Assembly: GCA_016179965.1 (NCBI GenBank)
Contig: JACPCF010000015.1
Span: 1-47,363, forward strand
Source: Candidatus Rokuibacteriota bacterium
Lineage (GTDB): Bacteria > Methylomirabilota > Methylomirabilia > Rokubacteriales > CSP1-6
Length of the DNA: 47,363 nucleotides
Direction of reading: 5' to 3'
Part shown: piece after piece, positions 31,117 through 38,413 of the stretch
Numbering within the stretch: position 1 is the stretch's first letter
How the letters are laid out: each line of letters opens with the position of its first letter
Notes under the pieces: generated by a model
Told to the model about the DNA's origin: nothing
Databases searched by the model: none
The model's input: only the letters and a program-made list of their open reading frames with translations
Program-made: the position numbers and the translations under genes

Positions 31117-31165
31117 CACAGGGTTTTCCACCGGGGGCGCACAGGAAATGTGGAAAACTCCTGTG
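31117..31165 (+). promoter_or_regulatory. Long inverted repeat at the rlmN-lar operon promoter
   Basis: CACAGGGTTTTCCAC (31117-31131) and GTGGAAAACTCCTGTG (31150-31165) are inverted copies differing by one bulged base. A nested palindrome CACAGGA/TCCTGTG (31140-31146 with 31159-31165) overlaps the right arm. The right arm ends 1 base before a TATCCT hexamer, covering the -35 region, so it could be an operator. There is no U-tract, so it is not a typical terminator. Confidence 0.55.
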
Positions 31166-31166
31166 C

Positions 31167-31172
31167 TATCCT
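31167..31172 (+). promoter_or_regulatory. -10 element (TATCCT) of the rlmN-lar operon
   Basis: TATCCT ends 6 bases before GTG 31179, the same spacing as at moeA and the dienelactone hydrolase gene, placing the transcript start at the GTG of a 45-codon ORF. Confidence 0.45.
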
Positions 31173-31178
31173 AGCGCC

Positions 31179-31316
31179 GTGCCGATAACCGTCGCATCCC
31201 TGCGTTCTCGGTCGTCGCCGATCCTCACGTACAACTGCGTACGTTCCGGTCGGCTCCTTCCTCGGGCCTTGGCCTGCTCGATTCTCGGCCCGGCGCAATG
31301 GGTAGGTCGGCAATGA
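31179..31316 (+). CDS. Possible 45-residue leader peptide coupled to rlmN
   Basis: A GTG-initiated frame running to a TGA that overlaps the rlmN ATG (ATGA at 31313-31316). The peptide starts MPITVASLRSRSSPILTYNC and is Ser/Arg-rich with two Cys. It begins 6 bases behind a -10 hexamer, so it would be a leaderless upstream ORF. Inside it ACGTAC and GTACGT can form a small hairpin (31225-31242). No family is recognised and chance cannot be excluded; the exact ATGA overlap and promoter spacing are the support. Confidence 0.4.
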   Translation: MPITVASLRSRSSPILTYNCVRSGRLLPRALACSILGPAQWVGRQ

Positions 31317-32365
31317 GCCGGCTCGACCTCCTTTCCCTTCTGCCCGACGAGCTCGAAGCGCTGGCCCGCCGCCTCGGTGCCGACCCCTATCGCGGCCGCC
31401 AGCTCGCCGCCTGGCTCTTCAAGAAGGGCGTCTACGACCCCCAGGCCATGTCGAACCTCCCCAAGGAGTTCAGGGTGCGGCTCGGGGAGGAGGCGTTCGT
31501 CGGGGTTCCAGAGGTGGAGCGAGTGACGCGCTCTCAGGACGGGAGCCAGAAGGTTGTCTTTCGCCTGGCCGACGGCGCCCGCGTTCAGTCAGTCCTCATG
31601 CCGGACCGCGATCGGCTCACTCTCTGCCTCTCGACCCAGGTGGGGTGCGGGTTCGCCTGCGCGTTCTGCTTCACCGGGACCATGGGCCTCGAGCGCAACC
31701 TGACGGCAGGGGAGATCGTGGGCCAGCTGGCGGCCGTGCGCCAGACCCTCGAGCCTGAAGCGCGCGTGACCCACCTGGTCTTCATGGGAATGGGTGAGCC
31801 GCTGGCCAACTACGACGCCACCGTCAAGGCGGTCAGGCTCCTGACCCATCCTGACGCCTTCGGCTACTCCCCCCGGAGGATCACGGTCTCCACCGTGGGG
31901 CTGGTCAGCGGGATCAAGAAGCTCGCGAAGGAAAACCTCAAGGTCAATCTGGCGATCTCGCTTCACGCCACGACGGATGAGGTCCGGGAGCGGCTCATGC
32001 CGGTGAACCGCAGCTGGTCGCTGGAGGATCTCCTGGCGGCCTGCCGCCGCTTCCCGCTCCCCGTGCGCCAGCGGATGACCTTCGAGTACGTGCTGCTCGA
32101 CGGTGTCAACGATTCGCCTGAGGATGCGATATTATTGACCCGCCTCCTCAAGGGAATCCGCGCCAAGGTCAACGTGATCCCGTTCAACGACTGGGAGGGC
32201 TCGGGCTTTCGGCGGCCGCCCCTCCAGCGCATCCTGGGGTTCCAGGCGACCCTCCAGGAACACGGGATCACCGCCACCGTCCGCTGGTCGAAGGGTGAAG
32301 ATATCGGCGCCGCCTGCGGCCAGCTGAAGGAGCTTCAGATCGCGCAAGGATTGCTGGAACGATGA
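31313..32365 (+). CDS. rlmN: Dual-specificity 23S rRNA/tRNA adenine-C2 methyltransferase RlmN
   Basis: Radical SAM enzyme methylating A2503 of 23S rRNA and A37 of some tRNAs. The 350-residue protein has the CX3CX2C cluster C112, C116, C119 (VGCGFACAFCFTG), FMGMGEPLANYD, ITVSTVGLVSGI, LAISLHATTDEVR and NVIPFND. C335 in AACGQL corresponds to the C-terminal cysteine that forms the methyl-transfer adduct. An ATG 5 codons upstream is possible; 31313 gives the better start and overlaps the upstream small ORF. Its TGA overlaps the mtaB start. Confidence 0.93.
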   Translation: MSRLDLLSLLPDELEALARRLGADPYRGRQLAAWLFKKGVYDPQAMSNLPKEFRVRLGEEAFVGVPEVERVTRSQDGSQKVVFRLADGARVQSVLMPDRDRLTLCLSTQVGCGFACAFCFTGTMGLERNLTAGEIVGQLAAVRQTLEPEARVTHLVFMGMGEPLANYDATVKAVRLLTHPDAFGYSPRRITVSTVGLVSGIKKLAKENLKVNLAISLHATTDEVRERLMPVNRSWSLEDLLAACRRFPLPVRQRMTFEYVLLDGVNDSPEDAILLTRLLKGIRAKVNVIPFNDWEGSGFRRPPLQRILGFQATLQEHGITATVRWSKGEDIGAACGQLKELQIAQGLLER

Positions 32366-33672
32366 GCAAAACCATTGCATTCGCGACGGTCGGCTGCCGG
32401 CTCAACCAGGCCGAGACCCAGGAGATGGAGGAACTCCTGGCCTCCCGCGGCTACCGCGCCGTCCCCTTCGAAGAGCCGGCCCAGGTGTACGTCATCAACA
32501 CCTGCACCGTGACGGGGCGGGCGGACTTCTCCGACCGCCAGATGATCCGCCGGGCGATCGCCCGGAACGCCGAGGCGCTGATCGTGGTGGCGGGCTGCTA
32601 CGCCCAGACCGACGCGGCGGCGATCGCGCGCATCCCCGGCGTGGACCTGATCGTGGGCAACCAGGAGAAGTACGAGCTGGCCAGCCTGCTCGACTCCCTC
32701 ACCAAGCGCGCGAAGCCGGTCGTGAGGGTGGGGGATATCCGGAAGGCCGCGAAGGTCCCGGTGGGCCCCGTGACCCACTTCAGGGGACGCTCCCGGGCCT
32801 TCCTCAAGGTGCAGGACGGCTGCCAGCACCGCTGCGCCTTCTGCATCGTCCCCTACGCGCGCGGCGGGAGCCGGAGCCAGGAGCCCAAGGTGATTGTGGA
32901 CCAGGTGTACCGGCTCGTGGAGTCCGGCTACGGAGAGGTGGTGCTGACCGGGGTGGACACGGGCTACTACGGCTGGGACCTCTTCCCGCGCACCAACCTC
33001 GCCGCCCTCATCCGTCAGATTCTCGGCGTGCCTGGCCTCCGCCGGCTCCGCCTTTCCTCCATCCTGTCGCCATACTTCACCGACGAGCTGATCGAGGTGG
33101 TCGCGGGCTCGCCCCGCCTCTGCCCCCATCTTCACATCCCGCTCCAGTCGGGCAGCGACCGCATCCTCCGCCTCATGCGCCGCCCTTATAACACGAGGAT
33201 TTACCAGTCACTGCTTGAGAGGCTTTCGAGGGCCATTTCCGACCTCGGCCTGGGGGCCGACGTGATCGTGGGCTTCCCCGGAGAAACGAAGGCCGACTTC
33301 GAGGCGACCCGGGCGCTGATCGAGGCGCTCCCGTTCTCGTACCTCCACGTCTTCTCCTACTCCGACCGCAAGGGGACGGAGGCCACACGCCTGCCCGGTC
33401 ATCTTCCCGCCCGGACCATCACCGAGCGAAGCAAGGCGCTCAGACAGTTGGGCCGCGCGAAGAACCTGGCCTTTTGCCGCCGCATGGTCGGCCGGCCCTG
33501 GGAGGTTCTCGTCCTTGAAGAGCGCGACAAGTCCACGGGACGCCTCACCGGGCTGACCGGAAACTACGTGGAGGTCCTCTTCGAGGGACCCGACGAGTGG
33601 ATGGGCCGCTTCGTCAACGCGACCGTGACCGAGGCGGCCGCCGACCGGACCGTGGGCGAGGTCGTGGGGTGA
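32362..33672 (+). CDS. mtaB: tRNA (t6A37) methylthiotransferase MtaB
   Basis: Radical SAM methylthiotransferase of 436 residues that converts t6A37 to ms2t6A37 in ANN-decoding tRNAs. The UPF0004 domain has C12 (TVGCRLNQAE), C48 (NTCTVT) and C79 (VAGCYAQTD) for one 4Fe-4S cluster. The radical SAM domain has C154, C158 and C161 (GCQHRCAFCIVPYARG). A TRAM-like end follows (TGNYVEVLFEGPDEWMGRFV). The CRLNQAE signature favours MtaB over MiaB or RimO. It overlaps rlmN by 4 bases and the next gene by 4 bases. Confidence 0.93.
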   Translation: MSKTIAFATVGCRLNQAETQEMEELLASRGYRAVPFEEPAQVYVINTCTVTGRADFSDRQMIRRAIARNAEALIVVAGCYAQTDAAAIARIPGVDLIVGNQEKYELASLLDSLTKRAKPVVRVGDIRKAAKVPVGPVTHFRGRSRAFLKVQDGCQHRCAFCIVPYARGGSRSQEPKVIVDQVYRLVESGYGEVVLTGVDTGYYGWDLFPRTNLAALIRQILGVPGLRRLRLSSILSPYFTDELIEVVAGSPRLCPHLHIPLQSGSDRILRLMRRPYNTRIYQSLLERLSRAISDLGLGADVIVGFPGETKADFEATRALIEALPFSYLHVFSYSDRKGTEATRLPGHLPARTITERSKALRQLGRAKNLAFCRRMVGRPWEVLVLEERDKSTGRLTGLTGNYVEVLFEGPDEWMGRFVNATVTEAAADRTVGEVVG

Positions 33673-34670
33673 ACGAAATCAAGATCGGCGTCATCGGGGG
33701 AAGCGGGCTTTACGAGCTCGAGGGCCTCACCGATGTCCGCTGGACCAAAGTCAAAACGCCCTTCGGCGATCCATCGGACGCCTACTGCGTCGGCCGGCTC
33801 GGGAACCGCACGGTCGTGTTCCTCCCGCGCCACGGCAGGGGCCACCGGCTCATGCCCTCCGAGCTGAACTTCCGCGCCAACATCTACGGCTTCAAGGCGC
33901 TCGGGGTCGAGTGGGTCATCTCGATCAGCGCCGTGGGGAGCATGCGGGAGGACATCCGCCCCCTCGACCTCGTCATTCCCGACCAGTTCTTCGACTGGAC
34001 CAAGCGACGGCCCTCGACCTTTTTCGGGAACGGGATCGTGGCGCACGTGGGGATGGCCGACCCGGTCTGCCAGGATCTCGCCGATCGCCTCGAAGCAGCC
34101 GCGCGGGCCACCGGAGCCACGGTGCACCGCGGCGGGACCTATCTCTGCATCGAGGGCCCCCAGTTCTCTTCCAAAGGCGAGTCGCGCATCTATCGGCAGT
34201 GGGGCGTGGACGTGATCGGGATGACCAACATGCCCGAGGCCAAGCTGGCCCGTGAGGCGGAGCTCTGCTATTCGACGCTCGCGCTGGCCACCGACTACGA
34301 CGTCTGGCACGAGAGCGAAGAAGCGGTCAGCGTGGAGGCAGTGGTCGCCAACCTCCTGAAGAACGCCGCAACGGCCAAGGAGGTCCTGCGGCACGTCATC
34401 CCGCAGATCGGGCCGCCCCGACGCTGCGGCTGCCCCATGCTCCTCCGGAATGCCGTGATCACCAACCCGTCGGCCTTCCCGCTGCGGACCCGCAAGGCCC
34501 TGGACCTGTTCCTGGGAAAGTATTTTCCGACGCGCCGAGCCTCTCCCCCTGCCCTCTCCCCCCTCGCCCTACCTCTCCCCACTGGGGAGAGGAGAAAAGG
34601 TGAGGGGCATCGAGGGGGGGAGAGGATTAAGGTGAAGGGGGCGAGTGCCCGGAGGGCGCGCCGTGGCTGA
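33669..34670 (+). CDS. mtnP: S-methyl-5'-thioadenosine phosphorylase with repeat-encoded C-terminus
   Basis: MTAP/PNP family enzyme cleaving methylthioadenosine with phosphate to adenine and methylthioribose-1-phosphate. Motifs: IGVIGGSGLYELEGL, FLPRHGRGHRLMPSELNFRA, SISAVGSM, GTYLCIEGPQFSSKGES, GMTNMPEAKLAREAELCYS and ATDYDVWH; the last favours MTA over purine nucleosides. The core ends near residue 285 (LDLFLGKYF). The remaining about 48 residues (SPLALPLPTGERRKGEG and onward) translate an intergenic palindromic repeat, so the original stop has been lost. GTG overlaps the mtaB stop; the frame overlaps pfkB by 8 bases. Confidence 0.9.
   Translation: MNEIKIGVIGGSGLYELEGLTDVRWTKVKTPFGDPSDAYCVGRLGNRTVVFLPRHGRGHRLMPSELNFRANIYGFKALGVEWVISISAVGSMREDIRPLDLVIPDQFFDWTKRRPSTFFGNGIVAHVGMADPVCQDLADRLEAAARATGATVHRGGTYLCIEGPQFSSKGESRIYRQWGVDVIGMTNMPEAKLAREAELCYSTLALATDYDVWHESEEAVSVEAVVANLLKNAATAKEVLRHVIPQIGPPRRCGCPMLLRNAVITNPSAFPLRTRKALDLFLGKYFPTRRASPPALSPLALPLPTGERRKGEGHRGGERIKVKGASARRARRG
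34553..34625 (+). repeat. CTCTCCCC/GGGGAGAG palindromic repeat (copy 2), inside mtnP
   Basis: CCCTACCTCTCCCC, a short loop, GGGGAGAGGAGAAAAGGT and GGGGCATCGAGG closely match the copy at 25380-25437 in the same orientation. It is translated as the C-terminal tail of the MTA phosphorylase and lies just ahead of the pfkB ribosome-binding region. Confidence 0.75.
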
Positions 34671-35571
34671 CCTCCTCGTCGTCGGCTCGGTGGCGCTCGA
34701 CAGCATCACCACGCCCTTCGGGCAGGTGACCGAAGTCCTCGGCGGCTCGGCCACCTACTTCTCCTACGCCGCCGGCTTCTTCACCGACGTGAAATTGGTA
34801 GCGGTGGTTGGAGAGGACTTCCCGAAGGCGCACCTGGTGACGCTCAAGGATCGCGGCGTAGATCTGTCCGGGCTCCAGGTCGCTCACGGGCAGACCTTCC
34901 GCTGGGTGGGGGAGTACGGCTTCGACCTGAACGAGGCCAAGACCCTCGACACGCGGCTCAACGTGTTCGCCAACTTCCGGCCGTCCCTTTCGGGGGCGCA
35001 CAAGAAGGTCCCCTTCCTCTTCCTCGCCAACATCGATCCTGAGCTCCAACTCGAAGTGCTGCGCCAGGTGGAACGGCCACAGTTGGTGGCCCTCGACACG
35101 ATGAACTTCTGGATCGAGGGCAAGCGCCAGGCGCTGCTTAAGGTGCTGGCCGAGGTGGACGTCCTCCTCATCAACGACGCGGAGGCACGCCAGCTCGCGC
35201 GGGATCCCAACGTCATCAAGGCGGCGCGCGCGATCCTCGGCTTCGGCCCGCGCACCGTCGTGGTCAAGCGCGGCGAGTACGGCGCCCTGATGGTCTCCAA
35301 CGGCTCCTTCTTTTTCGTTCCGGCCTACCCGATGGAGTCGGTTCTCGACCCCACGGGGGCGGGGGACGCCTTCGCCGGAGGTTTCATGGGCTACGTGGCG
35401 CGTGAGGGCCGGACGGATCTGGAGTCGGTGCGCCGCGCCATCGTCTTCGGCTCGGTGATGGCGTCGTTCACCGTGGAGGACTTTTCCCTGAACCGTCTCC
35501 TGAGCCTCAAGCCAGAAGAGATCGAGCGCCGCTACGCGTCCTTCCAGGACCTCGTGCGCTTCGAGATCTGA
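34663..35571 (+). CDS. PfkB family carbohydrate kinase
   Basis: A 302-residue ribokinase-fold kinase: LLVVGSVALDSITTPFG start, LGGSATYFSYAAGFF (substrate-side Gly-Gly), VVVKRGEYGAL and DPTGAGDAFAGGFMGYVA with the catalytic Asp and anion hole. Being directly after MTA phosphorylase, it may act in methylthioribose or nucleoside-derived sugar salvage, but the sequence does not prove the substrate. GTG 34663 follows GGAGG by about 9 bases; GTG 34645 is an alternative. It ends 1 base before larE. Confidence 0.85.
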   Translation: MADLLVVGSVALDSITTPFGQVTEVLGGSATYFSYAAGFFTDVKLVAVVGEDFPKAHLVTLKDRGVDLSGLQVAHGQTFRWVGEYGFDLNEAKTLDTRLNVFANFRPSLSGAHKKVPFLFLANIDPELQLEVLRQVERPQLVALDTMNFWIEGKRQALLKVLAEVDVLLINDAEARQLARDPNVIKAARAILGFGPRTVVVKRGEYGALMVSNGSFFFVPAYPMESVLDPTGAGDAFAGGFMGYVAREGRTDLESVRRAIVFGSVMASFTVEDFSLNRLLSLKPEEIERRYASFQDLVRFEI

Positions 35572-35572
35572 G

Positions 35573-36418
35573 ATGACTCCCACGCTCCGCGCGAAGTACG
35601 ACCGCCTGCTGGGCATCCTGAGAGAGCTGGAGAGCGTCATCGTGGCGTTCTCCGGCGGGGTGGATTCCACGTTTCTGGCCAAGGCGGCCAAAGACGCGCT
35701 GGGTGACAGGGCTCTCCTCGTCACCGCCGACTCGGAGACCTATCCTGTGTCCGAGCTCGAAGAAGCGAGGAGGCTGGCGCATCACCTCGGGATGCGGCAC
35801 CTCGTCGTCGAGACCCGCGAGCTGGATAACCCCGAGTACGCGGCGAACTCACCCAACCGCTGCTTCTTTTGTAAGGAGGAGCTCTTTGCGAGGTTGGCTC
35901 CAGTGGCGAAGCGGGAAGAGGCGGCCCACCTCGTGTACGGCGCCAACATGGACGACCTGGGCGATCACCGCCCGGGCATGGAGGCGGCCAAGCGGATGGG
36001 GGTGAGGGCGCCCCTGATCGAGGCCGAGTTCTGGAAGGCCGAGATCCGCGAGCTCTCCCGCGAGTTCGGGCTGCCGACCTGGGACAAGCCCTCCTTCGCC
36101 TGCCTCTCCTCCCGCTTCCAGTACGGCGACGCCATCACGGCGGAGAAGTTGAGGCAGATCGACGCGGCGGAGGCGATCGTCCGAAGCCTGGGCTTCAAGC
36201 AGTTCCGAGTCCGTCACCACGACCGCCTCGCGCGCCTGGAGATCGCCGGCGAGGAAATGGGGCGGCTCTGGGAGGACGGAGTCCAGGAGGCCATCGTGGC
36301 GCGCCTGAGGGAACTCGGCTATCTCTACGTTACCGTGGACCTCCAGGGGTTCAGGAGCGGGAGCGCCAACGACGCGCTCAAGCTGATGCAGATCCTCCGG
36401 GAGAAGGGACGGGCGTAG
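35573..36418 (+). CDS. larE: LarE, sacrificial sulfur transferase of nickel-pincer cofactor synthesis
   Basis: PP-loop ATPase of 281 residues that adenylates the P2CMN carboxylates and donates sulfur to form pyridinium-3,5-bisthiocarboxylate mononucleotide. The PP-loop is FSGGVDS (residues 26-32). C177 in SFACLSSRF lies where Lactobacillus LarE has its sacrificial Cys176. Another pair, C97 and C100 (NRCFFCKEEL), is present. Some LarE proteins use three cysteines to carry a 4Fe-4S cluster instead of sacrificing one, and C97/C100/C177 could allow that; this is inference. First of three lar genes, in the order E-B-C. Confidence 0.9.
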   Translation: MTPTLRAKYDRLLGILRELESVIVAFSGGVDSTFLAKAAKDALGDRALLVTADSETYPVSELEEARRLAHHLGMRHLVVETRELDNPEYAANSPNRCFFCKEELFARLAPVAKREEAAHLVYGANMDDLGDHRPGMEAAKRMGVRAPLIEAEFWKAEIRELSREFGLPTWDKPSFACLSSRFQYGDAITAEKLRQIDAAEAIVRSLGFKQFRVRHHDRLARLEIAGEEMGRLWEDGVQEAIVARLRELGYLYVTVDLQGFRSGSANDALKLMQILREKGRA

Positions 36419-36420
36419 GA

Positions 36421-37179
36421 GTGGACCGCGAGAAACTCCGCGCGCTTCTCGAGGACGTCCGGGCGGGCCGGCTGTCGCCCGATGAGGCCTTTGCCCGGCT
36501 CAGGGACCTCCCGTACGAGGATCTGAGGTTCGCCAAGGTGGACCTGCACCGGTCTCTCCGCGCGGGCGCGCCGGAGGCCGTCTTCTGCCAGGGGAAGACC
36601 CCAGAGCAGGTGGTCGCCATCCTGTCGCGGCTGGCCGCCCATCACGACAACGTTCTCGCCACTCGCGCGACCCCGGAGGTGGCGCAGGCGATCGCCACCG
36701 CAGGCCTGCCTCACGATTATCACGCCCAGCCCCGGATCGTCGTCGTCAAGCCGAAGCGGACCGAGGGCGTCGGGCTGATCGCCGTCGCGAGCGCCGGGAC
36801 CTCCGACATCCCGGTCGCCGAAGAAGCGGCGGTGACGGCTGAGGTCCTCGGTAATCGCGTGGAGCGGGTATACGACTGCGGCGTGGCGGGCCTCCATCGC
36901 CTGCTCGACCACCACCACGTGCTCGGTGAGGCCAACGTCATCATCGCCGTCGCGGGGATGGAGGGGGCGCTGCCGAGCGTGATCGGCGGCCTTGTGGATC
37001 GCCCCGTCCTCGCCGTCCCCACGAGCGTCGGCTACGGCGCCTCCTTCGGCGGGATCGCGGCGCTCCTGGCGATGCTGAACTCCTGCGCGCCGGGGGTCAG
37101 CGTCGTCAACATCGACAACGGCTACGGCGCCGCTGTGCAGGCCAATCAGATCAACAAGCTCATCGCGAAGATCCGGTGA
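36421..37179 (+). CDS. larB: LarB, NaAD carboxylase/hydrolase of nickel-pincer cofactor synthesis
   Basis: A 252-residue LarB; it carboxylates and hydrolyses nicotinic acid adenine dinucleotide to pyridinium-3,5-biscarboxylate mononucleotide (P2CMN). The N-terminal helical part is followed by a PurE-like Rossmann domain: VASAGTSDIPVAEEA, DCGVAGLHRLLDH, VAGMEGALPSVIGGL and PTSVGYGASFGG. GTG 36421 lies 2 bases after the larE stop. The stop overlaps larC by 4 bases. Together with LarE and LarC it supplies the Ni cofactor of lactate racemase and other LarA-like epimerases. Confidence 0.92.
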   Translation: MDREKLRALLEDVRAGRLSPDEAFARLRDLPYEDLRFAKVDLHRSLRAGAPEAVFCQGKTPEQVVAILSRLAAHHDNVLATRATPEVAQAIATAGLPHDYHAQPRIVVVKPKRTEGVGLIAVASAGTSDIPVAEEAAVTAEVLGNRVERVYDCGVAGLHRLLDHHHVLGEANVIIAVAGMEGALPSVIGGLVDRPVLAVPTSVGYGASFGGIAALLAMLNSCAPGVSVVNIDNGYGAAVQANQINKLIAKIR

Positions 37180-38363
37180 TGAAGGTCGCCTACTTCGATT
37201 GCCCCAGCGGGGCCAGCGGCGACATGATCCTGGGCGCTCTGGTTGACGCCGGCGTGTCCCTGGATTCGCTGCGGGCGGAGCTGGCCAAGCTCCCGCTTCA
37301 GGGGTATCGCCTGACCGCGCGCGAGGTGAAGCGTGGAGCGTTCAGGGCCACCAAGGTTGACGTGGAAGTGGATGCTCAGGCCCACCGCCAACACTGGAAC
37401 CTCCCCGAGATCGTCGGCCTCCTGGATCGGAGCGGGCTGCCCGATCGGGTGAAGGCGGACGCAAGGCGCATCTTCACGCGGCTGGCCGAGGCTGAGGCCC
37501 GCGCCCACGGCGCCACCGTGGGTGAAGTGCACTTCCACGACGTCGGTGCCGTAGATGCGATCGTGGATGTGGTAGGGGCAGTGCTGGGGCTTCATCTCTT
37601 GGGCGTCGAGGCCGTCCACGTCTCGGCGCTCCCTCTGGGCGGTGGGATGGTGGACGGGCCCCACGACAAGATCCCGGTCCCCGGGCCGGGGACCGCTGAG
37701 CTGCTGAAGGGGTTTCCCGTCTATGACAATGGGGTCAAGGCCGAGCTCGTGACCCCGACCGGCGCCGCGATCCTCACTACTCTCGCGGCCTCAGCGGGGT
37801 CCATCCCGCCGATGACCGTCGAGCGCGTGGGGTACGGGGCGGGGAGCATGGAGCTGACGATCCCGAATCTGCTCCGCTGCTTCGTGGGGACGGCGGCGAC
37901 GGAGGCGCCCGGCAGGGAGACGGTCGTCCAGTTAGAGACGACCATCGACGACATGTCCCCCCAGCTCTACGAGCCGCTGATGGATCGGCTGCTGGAGGCG
38001 GGGGCGCTGGACGTCTTCCTGACGCCCGTCATCATGAAGCGGAGCCGGCCCGGCGTGGTCCTCACCGCGCTCGCTGAGCCGTCAAAGGTGAGGGACCTTT
38101 CGACCATTCTGTTCGAGGAGAGCACGACGATCGGGGTCCGCTGGGCCGAGTACCAGCGCAGCCGGCTGGAGCGGGAGCTGGTCACCCTGCCGACTGCCTA
38201 CGGGCCCGTGCAGTTCAAGCTCTCGCGGCTCGGGGGGAAGCTCGTCACGGTGACGCCGGAGTTTTCGGAGGTCACCCGGATCGCCCGGGAGAAGGGGCTG
38301 CCGGTCCGGGAAGTGCTCGAGCAGGCCCGCACGGACGCCCGGCGGCTTCTCGAAGCCCCCTGA
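37176..38363 (+). CDS. larC: LarC, nickel insertion enzyme of nickel-pincer cofactor synthesis
   Basis: A 395-residue LarC, a CTP-dependent nickel cyclometallase. It begins KVAYFDCPSGASGDMILGAL, has the metal-binding EVHFHDVGAVDAIVDV, and continues through PGPGTAELLKGFPVYD to the C-terminal domain with ETTIDDMSPQLYEPLMDRLL. In Lactobacillus larC is split into larC1 and larC2 joined by programmed frameshifting; here it is a single uninterrupted frame. ATG lies in the larB stop (ATGA). A strong hairpin 5 bases downstream closes the operon. No larA or lactate permease gene is in the window. Confidence 0.92.
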   Translation: MMKVAYFDCPSGASGDMILGALVDAGVSLDSLRAELAKLPLQGYRLTAREVKRGAFRATKVDVEVDAQAHRQHWNLPEIVGLLDRSGLPDRVKADARRIFTRLAEAEARAHGATVGEVHFHDVGAVDAIVDVVGAVLGLHLLGVEAVHVSALPLGGGMVDGPHDKIPVPGPGTAELLKGFPVYDNGVKAELVTPTGAAILTTLAASAGSIPPMTVERVGYGAGSMELTIPNLLRCFVGTAATEAPGRETVVQLETTIDDMSPQLYEPLMDRLLEAGALDVFLTPVIMKRSRPGVVLTALAEPSKVRDLSTILFEESTTIGVRWAEYQRSRLERELVTLPTAYGPVQFKLSRLGGKLVTVTPEFSEVTRIAREKGLPVREVLEQARTDARRLLEAP

Positions 38364-38367
38364 GACA

Positions 38368-38398
38368 ACCCAGCCCCCGCCTCGGGCGGGGGCTGGGT
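38368..38398. terminator. Strong GC hairpin after larC
   Basis: CCCAGCCCCCGCC, loop TCG, GGCGGGGGCTGGG: a perfect 13-bp stem extended by an A-T pair. No U-tract follows on either strand, so termination may depend on Rho or on the stem strength alone. It lies between convergent larC and the minus-strand lipoprotein gene and could serve both. Confidence 0.65.
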
Positions 38399-38413
38399 GC
38401 TGCTGCGTGAGGA

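Noticed and set aside
31117-31165. A replication origin based on the DnaA-box-like TTTTCCACA
   Set aside because: Only one full match and one near match are present, with no AT-rich unwinding region, dnaA or dnaN nearby.
37176-38363. Programmed frameshift in larC as in Lactobacillus
   Set aside because: The gene is one continuous frame containing both LarC parts.
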